A stretch of DNA of 43,980 bases from an uncultured Asticcacaulis sp. (lineage in GTDB: Bacteria > Pseudomonadota > Alphaproteobacteria > Caulobacterales > Caulobacteraceae). The notes beneath the pieces were generated by a model. The model was not told the origin of the DNA. It saw only the letters and a list, made by a program, of their open reading frames with translations, and ran no database searches. Position numbers and translations under genes: made by a program. Numbering within the stretch: the stretch's first letter is position 1; each line of letters opens with the position of its first letter. Positions 33,644-41,634 of this stretch are shown piece after piece. The DNA is taken from contig CAKZJB010000224.1 of assembly GCA_936940865.1 (NCBI GenBank), positions 1-43,980 on the forward strand, written 5' to 3'.

Positions 33644-35491
33644 TCAGCTGGCCAGTGCACGGGTTTCGGCCGTGTCGTTGCTTGCCGCCGGCGGCACCTT
33701 TCTCGGCAGGCTGAAATGGAAGGTGGTGCCGATTCCGACATTCGATTCGAACCAGATGGCGCCTGACATTTTGCGCAGGGTCGCCTTGACGAAAGCCATG
33801 CCGAGGCCGAGGCCCCGCACGTCGCCGGTATTGCGGGCGCGCCGGAAGATGTGGAATACCTTCTGGCTGTCTTCGGGTTCGATGCCGCGGCCGTTGTCGC
33901 GGACGGAAAAGATGTAGTCCCGCGCGGTTTCCTGGGCCGAAATCTCGATGTGGCCCGGCCGGTCGGGCTGGAGGTACTTGACGGCGTTGTCGAGCAGGTT
34001 GGAGAAGATCTGTTCCAGCGCCAGGGGGTCGGTGACCAGGTCGGGCATGTCGCCGATAACCACCTCGACCGCCTTCGCCGTGATTTCGTAACTTTGCGCG
34101 CCCAGGCACTTGTCCAGGATGGCGCGCGAACTGACCAGTTCTTCGCGATAGACGTACTTGCCGATACGCGACAGGTCGAGGATGGCGGTGGTCAGGGTGT
34201 CCATGCGGTCCACGGCATTGCCTATGAAGCCGAGCGCTTCCGGGATGTCGAGCTTAAGCACGGTTTGCAGCCGCGCCCAGGTTTTTTCGCCCAGCTTGTC
34301 ACTGGCCGGCTCCAGAATCTGGTTGAGCTCGTCGACGGCCAGCGACAGCTCATGGCTGAAGCCCTTGAGGTTGACGAGCGGTGAACGCATGTCGTGCGAG
34401 GTAATGTAGGTAAAGGCCTCCATGTCGGCGTGGAGTTGCTTGAATTCCTCCTCGCGCTGCTTCTGTTCGGTGATGTCGGTATGCGTGCCGATCAGGGTGC
34501 GGATCTGGCCGAACTTGTCCCAGACGCCGACACCGCGGGACATGACCCAGCGCCACGTACCGTCGCGGTGGCGCATGCGGAAGATGTTATTGTAGAGCGG
34601 GGTCTGGCGCATGATGTACTGGCGCCGGATCTCCAGCATCTGGGCGACATCGTCGGGATGAATCATGGCGATGACGCCTTCGGGCGTCAGCTCCAGTTCA
34701 TGGTCCTCATAGCCCAGCATCGCCTTGAATTCCTTGGAGGCGAAGAAAGTCTCCGTAATGAAGTTGAGCTCATACAGGCCGTCGTTGATGCCATTCATCA
34801 CCATGCGGAAGCGGGCTTCAGCCTTGCGGTTCTCGTCCTCGATGGTTTCGTTCTCGGACTCCAGCTTGATGATGGTCACCGTGCCGGCCAGCACGATGCC
34901 GATGCCCAGGATCGAGCCGATAATCAGGATGTAGATGAAGTTGGCCTTCTGGGAGTCGACGTCCTTGATGTGCTTTTCCAGGTCGACCAGGCGCGCCTTG
35001 ACGCTTTTGTCCATCAATTCGCGAAGCGCGTCCATGCGCTGGCGCTGCACTTCCAGATCGGCGACCGAGACCGCGCCGCGGCCATGCGCCTGGACCGCGG
35101 CCACCTGGGTATTGAGCAGCTTTTGCAGGTCCTCTATGCGATCCAGCCAGATATTTGTCTCGGCGAAGAAGGCGCCGTCGTTATAGGTGGCGTTGCGCAG
35201 GCCGAACAGTTCGGCACGCACCTGGCCGCTGACCTTGGCGTAGGTTTCGAGGAATTTCGGGTCGGCGGAAATGACATAGCCGCGCACGCCTGTTTCCATG
35301 TCGACGAGGTCGAGCAGGATCAGCCGCGTCTGGCGGATCGCCTCATACTGCCGGATGGTATAGGCGTTCAGTTCCTCGACCGTACGGTACTGGTTGTAGA
35401 TGATCATGGTGAAGGAACACAGGGCGATGGACACGATGCTGAAGAACGCCAGATAAAGGTGTTTGACGTTTATGCCCCAGGGTAACCACAT
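33644..35491 (-). CDS. CHASE3-PAS membrane histidine kinase
   Basis: A 615-aa sensor kinase. Transmembrane helix 1 is about 11-32; the periplasmic CHASE3 domain is about 40-180 (VDMETGVRGYVISADPKFLETY is diagnostic). Helix 2 is 185-208, a coiled coil follows, then a PAS domain with PAC motif (about 225-345, TWRWVMSRGVGVWD...GTHTDITEQK). HisKA has His366 in YITSHDMRSPL, and the HATPase has LLDNAVKYL and RDNGRGIE. The histidine box matches phytochrome-type kinases, which fits the Rcp1-like partner that follows. It heads a three-gene phosphorelay operon. CHASE3 ligands are unknown. Confidence 0.92.
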   Translation of the reverse strand: MWLPWGINVKHLYLAFFSIVSIALCSFTMIIYNQYRTVEELNAYTIRQYEAIRQTRLILLDLVDMETGVRGYVISADPKFLETYAKVSGQVRAELFGLRNATYNDGAFFAETNIWLDRIEDLQKLLNTQVAAVQAHGRGAVSVADLEVQRQRMDALRELMDKSVKARLVDLEKHIKDVDSQKANFIYILIIGSILGIGIVLAGTVTIIKLESENETIEDENRKAEARFRMVMNGINDGLYELNFITETFFASKEFKAMLGYEDHELELTPEGVIAMIHPDDVAQMLEIRRQYIMRQTPLYNNIFRMRHRDGTWRWVMSRGVGVWDKFGQIRTLIGTHTDITEQKQREEEFKQLHADMEAFTYITSHDMRSPLVNLKGFSHELSLAVDELNQILEPASDKLGEKTWARLQTVLKLDIPEALGFIGNAVDRMDTLTTAILDLSRIGKYVYREELVSSRAILDKCLGAQSYEITAKAVEVVIGDMPDLVTDPLALEQIFSNLLDNAVKYLQPDRPGHIEISAQETARDYIFSVRDNGRGIEPEDSQKVFHIFRRARNTGDVRGLGLGMAFVKATLRKMSGAIWFESNVGIGTTFHFSLPRKVPPAASNDTAETRALAS

Positions 35492-35679
35492 GGTGTCCGG
35501 TCAGCTTTCCCAATGCCTGCCGTCGTTCTAACGCAAGGCCTCGCCGTTTTATATCCCTTCAGGCCGCCGAATGACAGACTTTCAAGTGGCGGCGACCGGC
35601 GTCCATGTGAACGTTCCCGAGACTGACGGTAGGGTGCGTGATCACAAACGGCAATAAGGGGCGGACGCTTAAAAATAAA

Positions 35680-35713
35680 AAACCCATAAGGAAGTCTTGG
35701 ACTTCCTTATGGG
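35680..35713 (-). terminator. Intrinsic terminator of the YqjE-like gene
   Basis: A perfect 14-bp stem (35683-35696 with 35700-35713) with a 3-nt loop. On the minus strand it is followed by TTTTTTATTTTT. It ends the YqjE-like transcript, 42 bp after the stop. The rest of 35492-35679 is the upstream region of the CHASE3 kinase, where I see no gene. Confidence 0.92.
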
Positions 35714-35754
35714 CAAGACGCCAGGAGAAAAAGGCGGGAGAAGGATACGCTACA

Positions 35755-36171
35755 CTACTTGGGAACACCCTTGGCCTTGACGCGCCGGCCGGCGGCGAAA
35801 ATGCCGTCAAGAAAGGCGCCGGCGGTATCCGTCACCGGCGCCAGCGGCGTTTGCGTACGAAAGGCTTCCAGAATCTCGGCGCGCACGGTCTTCCAGATAC
35901 GCAAGGCGATCACGACGGCGGCGACAAGCAGAACCAGTGCGGTCACGGTCACCGCGATCGCCCCGGTGGCGATATCGGCGCCCGCCGCCAGCATCTGCGC
36001 ATAGCCGAGCCACAGCAGCGCGCACACCATCAACGCGGCAAGAACGGTGGCGAAAACGCCCAGGCAGATGACCAGGGCAAGCCCAGCCAGGGCGTTGAGC
36101 ACATGCGGCCTCGCCGAGGCCAGCTTGCGGTTGACGATGAATAGCTCGAGGAGCCGGGCGAGTGCTTGCAT
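35755..36171 (-). CDS. YqjE-like (phage holin superfamily III) membrane protein
   Basis: A 138-aa protein with an amphipathic N-terminus, two central hydrophobic hairpin segments (LAGLALVICLGVFATVLAAL and IAVTVTALVLLVAAVVIAL) and a basic C-terminus. This is the layout of YqjE/holin-X proteins. The preceding gene is YqjD-like, matching the yqjDE order of E. coli. The TTG-initiated longer frame begins in the terminator hairpin and is unlikely; I use the ATG at 36171, although no strong ribosome-binding site is seen. Role in envelope or ribosome-associated stress is inferred from the family. Confidence 0.7.
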   Translation of the reverse strand: MQALARLLELFIVNRKLASARPHVLNALAGLALVICLGVFATVLAALMVCALLWLGYAQMLAAGADIATGAIAVTVTALVLLVAAVVIALRIWKTVRAEILEAFRTQTPLAPVTDTAGAFLDGIFAAGRRVKAKGVPK

Positions 36172-36192
36172 TGATTTGCGGAGGCGCAGAGC

Positions 36193-36219
36193 CAAAAAAA
36201 GCGTCCGTGAGGACGCTTT
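36193..36219 (-). terminator. Intrinsic terminator between the YqjD- and YqjE-like genes
   Basis: A perfect 9-bp stem (36198-36206 with 36211-36219) with a GTGA-type loop is followed on the minus strand by TTTTTTT. It lies 17 bp after the YqjD-like stop and would make YqjE-like expression depend on read-through. Confidence 0.85.
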
Positions 36220-36235
36220 CCGGGCCGCGTTTCTA

Positions 36236-36529
36236 TCAGCGGCGTGTCAGCAAGGCGCCGAGGATGAAGCCCGCGCCCAGCGCGATAAGACTGGACCGGA
36301 CGGGGTTCAGCCGGATTTCGTCCTGGACGCCGCTGGATACGCGATTGGTCGATTCAAGCGTCCGGTCGACGAAGCTGCGGAACTTCTGACCGGCTTCGTT
36401 GGCATAGTCCGAAACGCTGTCGATCGCCGCACGGCCTTCGGCGACGACCTCGTCCGCCGCGGACTTCAGGTCGTTTTCAGCCGAAGCCCTGGTGACGTTG
36501 GCGGCGACTTTGGTGGCGGTCGAAATCAT
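36236..36529 (-). CDS. YqjD/ElaB-like DUF883 protein
   Basis: A 97-aa protein with a long helical body (ENDLKSAADEVVAEGRAAID...YANEAGQKFRSFVDRTLEST) and a C-terminal membrane anchor with a glycine pattern (LIALGAGFILGALLTRR). This is the hallmark of ElaB/YqjD proteins, which in E. coli tether inactive ribosomes to the membrane in stationary phase. AGGAGA about 7 nt before the ATG supports the start. A 78-nt hairpin lies upstream. Confidence 0.85.
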   Translation of the reverse strand: MISTATKVAANVTRASAENDLKSAADEVVAEGRAAIDSVSDYANEAGQKFRSFVDRTLESTNRVSSGVQDEIRLNPVRSSLIALGAGFILGALLTRR

Positions 36530-36584
36530 GCGTCGATCTCCTCGGAACGAAAACGCGTCGGATTGTCAGGGAGAAGAATAGGGG

Positions 36585-36662
36585 TCGCGTTCACGGAGGC
36601 CGTTTGAGGTCTTAGGCTAGGGGGGGGCGATGAAGAGCCTCAACCGACTGCCGTGAACGCGA
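36585..36662. other. Long imperfect hairpin between the YqjD-like and CsbD-like genes
   Basis: A perfect 12-bp outer stem, TCGCGTTCACGG (36585-36596) with CCGTGAACGCGA (36651-36662), continues after a 4/4 internal loop into CG, TTGAGG and TCTT paired with AAGA, CCTCAA and CG (36601-36613 with 36633-36646, one mismatch and one bulged G). The 19-nt loop contains eight consecutive G. No T-run follows, so it is not a terminator. Elsewhere in 36530-36882 I see no gene. It may be a leader structure of the YqjD-like gene, a small RNA or a palindromic repeat. Confidence 0.5.
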
Positions 36663-36882
36663 TGATCGAAGGCTACAGGGACCGGCCTCAAGGCACCATG
36701 TGCGGAGCGCGATCCGAAAATAAAGACCGCATAAAAGCCTGGGTTGCACTGCGGCGAAGGCCTCGGTTTATCCCATCCTTATGCCGTCTCTTCCGCTCCG
36801 GTGCGTCAATTTTACGGCCACTCGTCTAAGGTCGGATCGATGCGGCCCGCGGGGCTGCCAACCCATCCGAAGGAGACTGCAT

Positions 36883-37050
36883 ATGTCGATAAAGTCGAGC
36901 ATCAAGGAAGCCGCCGGCGCCACCGAGGAAGAACTGGGCGAAGCCGTCCACAACGACAAGATGGCCGAAAAGGGCCGCCGCCTGCGCAACGAAGGCCGTG
37001 TCGGCAACGGCAAGATGCCAAAGGTCACCAAGGTCGGTTCCGAAAAATAA
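36883..37050 (+). CDS. CsbD-like small stress protein
   Basis: A 55-aa protein beginning MSIKSSIKEAAGATEEELGE and continuing with VHNDKMAEKGRRLRNEGRV. The KEAAGxxxEExGxxxxNDKM pattern is that of CsbD-family proteins, hydrophilic proteins induced by general stress. AAGGAG 7 nt before the ATG fixes the start. It has its own terminator. The molecular function is unknown. Confidence 0.85.
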   Translation: MSIKSSIKEAAGATEEELGEAVHNDKMAEKGRRLRNEGRVGNGKMPKVTKVGSEK

Positions 37051-37111
37051 GGTCTTGCCATTCGGCGCAGGTTTTGCCTTCGCCGTCGCGGGGTTTCCCC
37101 CGCACTTCTTT

Positions 37112-37140
37112 GGCCTCCCGGTTCGCCGGGAGGCCTTTTT
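37112..37140 (+). terminator. Intrinsic terminator of the CsbD-like gene
   Basis: A perfect 10-bp stem (37112-37121 with 37126-37135) is closed by a TTCG tetraloop and followed by five T. Confidence 0.92.
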
Positions 37141-37149
37141 GCGGGTCCT

Positions 37150-37172
37150 CCTCCCCATCCCGGATGGAGAGG
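37150..37172. repeat. Decayed copy of the CTCCCC palindromic repeat
   Basis: CCTCCCCATCC (37150-37160) and GGATGGAGAGG (37162-37172) form an inverted repeat with one mismatch. It is the same unit as at 4025-4047, followed here by a GCGAAGC core as well. Confidence 0.45.
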
Positions 37173-37230
37173 TGCCGGCGAAGCTGACGGGGGGCTAAAG
37201 GAAGAAGCCGGCTTCACATCCGATCAAATT

Positions 37231-37295
37231 TGCGATTCATTCTCAAAATATGTTGACGTCGAAATTCCCCGGTCTATTTTTGCAATCGATTCTCA
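37231..37295 (+). promoter_or_regulatory. Promoter with two Fur-like boxes
   Basis: Two related 15-mers, TGCGATTCATTCTCA (37231-37245) and TGCAATCGATTCTCA (37281-37295), share TGCrAT..ATTCTCA, resembling the 7-1-7 Fur box (ATTCTCA is close to one half-site). Between them TTGACG (37253-37258) and TATTTT (37275-37280) are spaced 16 bp, a good sigma-70-type promoter. One box lies upstream of the -35 and the other at the start point, as for a repressed iron-responsive gene. Confidence 0.55.
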
Positions 37296-37318
37296 TTTGC
37301 ATCTTTTGAGAGGCGGCC

Positions 37319-37846
37319 ATGACTCCTTCCGACCTGCGCCAGTTGCGCTATACCGAACATTTCCTGATCTGGTCCATCCGCACTTCGCTGAGCTGCTGTA
37401 CGCAGTGCCGGACGCTCATGCGCGAAATGGACCGCGCCTTCGGACCGCTGAGCCAGGCCGGACACTGCGGTCTCGTCATCTTTCTCCGGGCGATGGGGCA
37501 GGGCAAACGCACCCTCCGTATCGGCCGTCCCGGCCATATCGAACTGACTTCGGACGAAAGGTGCTTTCTGGCATTGTTCGCGGCCCTGCAGGCCGGTGAC
37601 CGCGACCGTGCCACGGCCCATGCGCGCTGGCTGGCCGGTTCGGATGCCGTTCACGACATCTGCCTGGCCGCCGGCGTGCTTACCCGGCTGTTCAGTCAGC
37701 GCGGACTGGAATTCCGGCAATTCGAGGACGCCCGGGCGGCGGGCGCCGACCGGGCTTCCATACCGCCGGATGACGGCAAGGTCAGGGTATTGCCCTGGCC
37801 CCCGCACCGTCCGGCGGAGGATTTGAGCCTATCGTCCGTGTTCTGA
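37319..37846 (+). CDS. Unrecognised protein, probably iron-regulated
   Basis: A 175-aa cytoplasmic protein without a recognised domain. The N-terminal half is helical with a Cys cluster (SLSCCTQCRTLMREMDRAFG, three Cys within four residues) and a further Cys in QAGHCG. The middle is LFAALQAGDRDRATAHARWL; the C-terminus is Pro-rich and probably disordered. GAGAGG 5 nt before the ATG supports the start. The CCxxC and the Fur-like boxes suggest a role in iron or metal homeostasis, but this is inference. It is convergent with the second GH130 gene, 21 bp apart. Confidence 0.7.
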   Translation: MTPSDLRQLRYTEHFLIWSIRTSLSCCTQCRTLMREMDRAFGPLSQAGHCGLVIFLRAMGQGKRTLRIGRPGHIELTSDERCFLALFAALQAGDRDRATAHARWLAGSDAVHDICLAAGVLTRLFSQRGLEFRQFEDARAAGADRASIPPDDGKVRVLPWPPHRPAEDLSLSSVF

Positions 37847-37867
37847 TGAAATGGCGAAAGCCACTGT

Positions 37868-39193
37868 TCAGAGGCCGAGATGCGCCAGCAGATCGCCGAT
37901 TTTCAGCGAGGCGAAGTGGATGCTGGAGTCCGCCACGCCGTAGGGCATGAACAGCCAGTCGCCGACGCGCATGGCGCCACAGGTATAGATGACGTTGGGG
38001 ACATAGCCTTCGCGATTGTCTTCCGACGGAGACAGCAGCGGATCGATGGAGCGGGCAATCACTTTACGCGGATCGTCCTTGTCGAGCAGGGCCGCGCCCA
38101 GCGAATACCGCCGCACTGGCCCGACGCCGTGGGTCAGGACCAGCCAGCCCTCGTCGAGCTCGATCGGCGAGCCGCAATTGCCCATCTGAACCAGTTCCCA
38201 CGGCTGTTCGGGACCCAGGATCCGATCGCCGTTGTTCCAGATCAGCCGGTCGTCGCTTTCGAGATAGAACAGGCTTTCGTGGTCGAGCCGGCCGATGGCG
38301 GCATAGCGGCCGTTGACCCGTCGGGGAAACAGGGCCAGGCCCTTGTGCTGGGCGGCCGCCCCGCGGAACGGCGTCAGCCGGAAGGCGCGGAAATCCGTAG
38401 TCTCGAAGCATTCACACGCCGTCTCGCGGCCATTATAGGCCGTATAGCTGCCAAGATAGACCTGGCTGCCGTTTTCCTCGGTGAAACGGACCATGCGCAG
38501 GTCCTCCAGGCCATTGGCTTGTTGCTTGGTCACGGGGAACAGCACGGTCTCCGATACCGGACACGCCTGGTGGCTATGAACCGTGACGGCGCCCTCGTTG
38601 GGAATGAGGTCGCGCGGCCGGGCGGCGACGGCGAAATCGGTCTCGGGCTTTATCTCGATCGAGCCATCGGCGAAGAAGGTGCCTTCGCGGAAGGAAATCG
38701 TCGAAATGTGGCCCTCTCCGACCGTCCGCGTCGACAGGATAAAGTTCACCGCGCCGTTGCCGGCGCCGGTCTGGTCGGGATGGACAACTACGGACGGATT
38801 CATGACGGCGGCGGCCTGGTAGCTGTATTCGTGGCTGAAATAGGCCCCGATCAGCGCCTTGTGGTCCTCGTCGAGGGCCTCAAGGCCGCCATGAATGCTC
38901 TGGACCTGTTTGAAGCGTTCGAGGAAGATGCCGCGCGTCTGCCAATGGCGCCCGGTGAAGTCGCGGTTGACCTCCTCCAGCACGGTGCGCACCTGGTCGC
39001 CGCTCAGTGCCTTGATGGCTTCGCAGATGCGGCCGACCCGCGAAAAGGCGCCCATGGCCGAATCGGAGGGGGCGATCGATATCTGGAAAGGCAGGATCAC
39101 GACCCTTTCCGGGTTGGCGCGCAGCGTGATCGGGCTCTGCATCATCTCAGTTAGGGGCCTGGCGCCCCTTGGCGTATCGGCACTGCCGTCCAT
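37868..39193 (-). CDS. GH130 family mannoside phosphorylase/hydrolase (second copy)
   Basis: A 441-aa cytoplasmic enzyme of the GH130 five-bladed-propeller type. It differs from the copy at 10016 and belongs to another subgroup. Visible blocks are AAVMNPSVVVHPDQTGAGNG, GLEDLRMVRF (the segment with the conserved Asp), YTAYNGRETACECFETTDF, GNCGSPIELDEGWLVLTHGVG and the C-terminal VIYTCGAMRVGDWLFMPYGVADS. Members of this type act on beta-1,2-mannosides or related oligomannosides. GGGAG 6 nt before the ATG supports the start. It follows the GT4 fusion gene by 80 bp, which suggests that it degrades or remodels that enzyme's product. Confidence 0.8.
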   Translation of the reverse strand: MDGSADTPRGARPLTEMMQSPITLRANPERVVILPFQISIAPSDSAMGAFSRVGRICEAIKALSGDQVRTVLEEVNRDFTGRHWQTRGIFLERFKQVQSIHGGLEALDEDHKALIGAYFSHEYSYQAAAVMNPSVVVHPDQTGAGNGAVNFILSTRTVGEGHISTISFREGTFFADGSIEIKPETDFAVAARPRDLIPNEGAVTVHSHQACPVSETVLFPVTKQQANGLEDLRMVRFTEENGSQVYLGSYTAYNGRETACECFETTDFRAFRLTPFRGAAAQHKGLALFPRRVNGRYAAIGRLDHESLFYLESDDRLIWNNGDRILGPEQPWELVQMGNCGSPIELDEGWLVLTHGVGPVRRYSLGAALLDKDDPRKVIARSIDPLLSPSEDNREGYVPNVIYTCGAMRVGDWLFMPYGVADSSIHFASLKIGDLLAHLGL

Positions 39194-39273
39194 TCAGGTC
39201 TCCCATAGACAGACACCGCCCCGTTCCCAAGCCGTCTCAGGATATCGCGTACCGCGGGGCGGCGAAAGACCGA

Positions 39274-41634
39274 TCATGCATCGGCGCGGCGTTTATCCCG
39301 CACGGCGGTGCGCACGGGGGAAGCGGCGTCGGCCTTGAAGGCAAGCTTCAGCGCAGTCCAGCCGAGATGCCAGGCCAGGATCGACTCGGCGCCCTGGTTC
39401 TGGTTGCAGCCGTGGGGCGTCAGGCCGTCGAAGCAGCCGCCATCCGGCGTTACCAGCGGAATGTTCTGGCTGTTTTCGCCTTCGAACCAGGCGAAGGCGC
39501 GCAGCGCCTCGTCCTGCCATTCGGGCTCGTGCGTGATGCGCGCGGCCGTCAGGCAGGCCTCGATGCTGGCCAGCGCCTCGAGCGGCTGCTGGTCGTAGAG
39601 CGGATGGACCTGGCCGTCTTCCTTGAAGCGCGAGGTCGGCACTGGCAGGAAGCAGCCCTTTACGGGCACGGTCTGCTGTTTCATCAGCCAGTCCAGTGCC
39701 GCCAGGCCATCCTTCAGCATCTCGGTGTCGGACAGGAAATTTCCGGCCAGGATAAGGCCTTCGGCCAGGCGTGCATTGTCGTAGGCCAGGAAGGGTTCCA
39801 GCCAGGGGTGATCCGGACGGGCGAAGCGCTTGTGGTGGTCGTGCAGGACGCGGCCATGATGGCGGATTGCGGCCTGGACGTCCTGGGGATTGCCGACCAC
39901 GCCGAACGCGCGGCAAAGCGCCTTGGCGACGATGGCTACGCCGCGCAGCGACGTCCATTCGGCGCTGACGGCGATGGCGCGCTGCGCCAGGTCGGTGGCC
40001 CAGGTGCGGATGTCCGCCGGCAGGTCGGAGCGGGCCGTCTCGATCAGGGCTTCCAGGGTACGCGCGCAGCAGTCGTCCGACCCGCCGTTGTCCAGCCATC
40101 TGCGGTCGAAGCCCATGAAGTTGCGGAAGCTCTGTCCCGTCCAGGCGTGATCGACGAAGCTGGCATAGGTGTAGACGCGCTTCGACTGGTCCGGCGACAG
40201 GCGCTCCAGCTGGGACTGGCGGGCCAGCAGCATGAGGGCGCGGCAGGTGTCGTCGGTGCAATACCCATGGGCGCGGTCGGGCAGGCGGTACTTGCCATGC
40301 TGATAAAAGCCGGTGTCGTCGCTCATGCGCGCGATGGCGTCGGACGCCGGCCGCAGGGTGGTGAAGGAACGGGTCGTCATGGTCTTTTCCGCTATGGCGG
40401 CGCTGTCGCGCCTGACGTCTTCCTCGGCCCGGGTGATGTAGGCCTCGGCCACCGCCGACCAGCGCGACGACAGGCCGTACATGTAGGCGCGCCGGCTCAT
40501 CGCCTCGCGTTGCGACTCCGAGGCCAATAGGCTGCAGATGGCGCGGGCGAAGGCCGGCGTGTCGTGGAACGGACAGATGATGCCGACCCCGTTCGCCAGT
40601 GCTTCCGTGGCATGCCAGTAGGGCGTCGAGACGACCGGACGGCCAAGCGCGATAGCGTAGGACAGGGTGCCGGAGGTGATCTGGGTCTCGGTGAGGTAGG
40701 GCGTGACGTATATGTCGCTGGCCTGCAGGATCTCCACCAGGTCGTCGTCGTTGACGAAGCGATTGATGAAATGGACATGGTCTTCCACGCCCAGGTCCCG
40801 CGCCATCGCCTTGAGGCTGTCGCGGTATTTTTCGCCCTCGTTGCGGATCAGGTGCGGATGGGTGGCGCCGATGACCAGATAGACCGTGTCGGGATCGGTC
40901 TTCAGGATGTCCGGCATGGCCCTGATGACCGTCTCGATACCCTTGTTCGGCGACAGGAGGCCGAAGGTAGTCAGGGTCTTCTTGCCGGCGAAGCCCAGCT
41001 TGGCCTTGAAAGCCTCGGTGGGACGCAACGGACGTGAAGGCGCGCCGTGCGGCACGATGGCGATCTTGGAGTCCGGCACCTTATAGACGCGCTTCAGGAT
41101 CTCCGCTCCCTTGCGGGTCATCGCGACGACGGTCGCCGAGACGCGGACAAGGCCCTCCATGATGCGGCGCTGGTCGTCGTTCGGTGCCTCCAGGATGGTG
41201 TGCAGGGTGGTGACGATCGGCATGGTCAGCCGCTCGACGAGGTCCAGGATATAGGCGCCCGACGGACCGCCGTAGATGCCGAATTCGTGCTGCACGAACA
41301 TCAGCTGCGTGCCGTTGCTGTTCAGTTCGTCGGCCAGCCGGATATAGGCCGCGACGTCATTCTGCGCCATCGGGTGCGTGACTTCCGGCGGATAGTCGTA
41401 GGTGTTTCCGGGGTCGTTCATGGCGACGACGGTCCAGGTCGCGCCGGGCAGGGCCTTGGCCAGGCAGTTGTACATGTCGCGGGTGAAGGTCGCCAGGCCG
41501 CACTGGCGCGGCGGGAAATTGCCGATGATCGCCGTACGGTTGAAGCTGGCCTCTACGGCGGTGGCGCCGATCCCGGCAATGTCTGCCGCTGTAAAATCTT
41601 CGCCCTGTGCCGTAAAGGTGTTGGCTTCCAACAT
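39274..41634 (-). CDS. GT4 glycosyltransferase fused to a C-terminal helical-toroid domain
   Basis: A 786-aa cytoplasmic protein with two parts. Residues about 30-400 are a GT-B glycosyltransferase: GNFPPRQCGLATFTRDMYNC near the acceptor site, IVPHGAPSR, FGLLSPNKGIETVIRAM (the donor-domain GxxxxxKG loop) and the ETQITSGTLSYAIALGRPVV nucleotide-sugar region. Residues about 430-770 have repeated helical pairs (HGYCTDDTCRALMLL, FLAYDNARLAEGLILAG, LYDQQPLEALASIEACL) resembling an (alpha/alpha)6 toroid of glycoside-hydrolase type. AGAGG precedes the ATG. It is co-oriented with the downstream GH130 gene. A role in making a mannoside oligomer or polymer is inferred. The 350 bp upstream hold no gene; a 7-bp stem lies at 41730-41752. 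Confidence 0.82.
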   Translation of the reverse strand: MLEANTFTAQGEDFTAADIAGIGATAVEASFNRTAIIGNFPPRQCGLATFTRDMYNCLAKALPGATWTVVAMNDPGNTYDYPPEVTHPMAQNDVAAYIRLADELNSNGTQLMFVQHEFGIYGGPSGAYILDLVERLTMPIVTTLHTILEAPNDDQRRIMEGLVRVSATVVAMTRKGAEILKRVYKVPDSKIAIVPHGAPSRPLRPTEAFKAKLGFAGKKTLTTFGLLSPNKGIETVIRAMPDILKTDPDTVYLVIGATHPHLIRNEGEKYRDSLKAMARDLGVEDHVHFINRFVNDDDLVEILQASDIYVTPYLTETQITSGTLSYAIALGRPVVSTPYWHATEALANGVGIICPFHDTPAFARAICSLLASESQREAMSRRAYMYGLSSRWSAVAEAYITRAEEDVRRDSAAIAEKTMTTRSFTTLRPASDAIARMSDDTGFYQHGKYRLPDRAHGYCTDDTCRALMLLARQSQLERLSPDQSKRVYTYASFVDHAWTGQSFRNFMGFDRRWLDNGGSDDCCARTLEALIETARSDLPADIRTWATDLAQRAIAVSAEWTSLRGVAIVAKALCRAFGVVGNPQDVQAAIRHHGRVLHDHHKRFARPDHPWLEPFLAYDNARLAEGLILAGNFLSDTEMLKDGLAALDWLMKQQTVPVKGCFLPVPTSRFKEDGQVHPLYDQQPLEALASIEACLTAARITHEPEWQDEALRAFAWFEGENSQNIPLVTPDGGCFDGLTPHGCNQNQGAESILAWHLGWTALKLAFKADAASPVRTAVRDKRRADA

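Noticed and set aside
29343-36900. Possible general-stress (EcfG-type) promoters, GGAAC-N16/17-CGTT, before the small stress proteins
   Set aside because: GGAAC occurs at 36544 and in the minus-strand region before the CHASE3 kinase, but no CGTT lies at the right spacing in any of the places I inspected.
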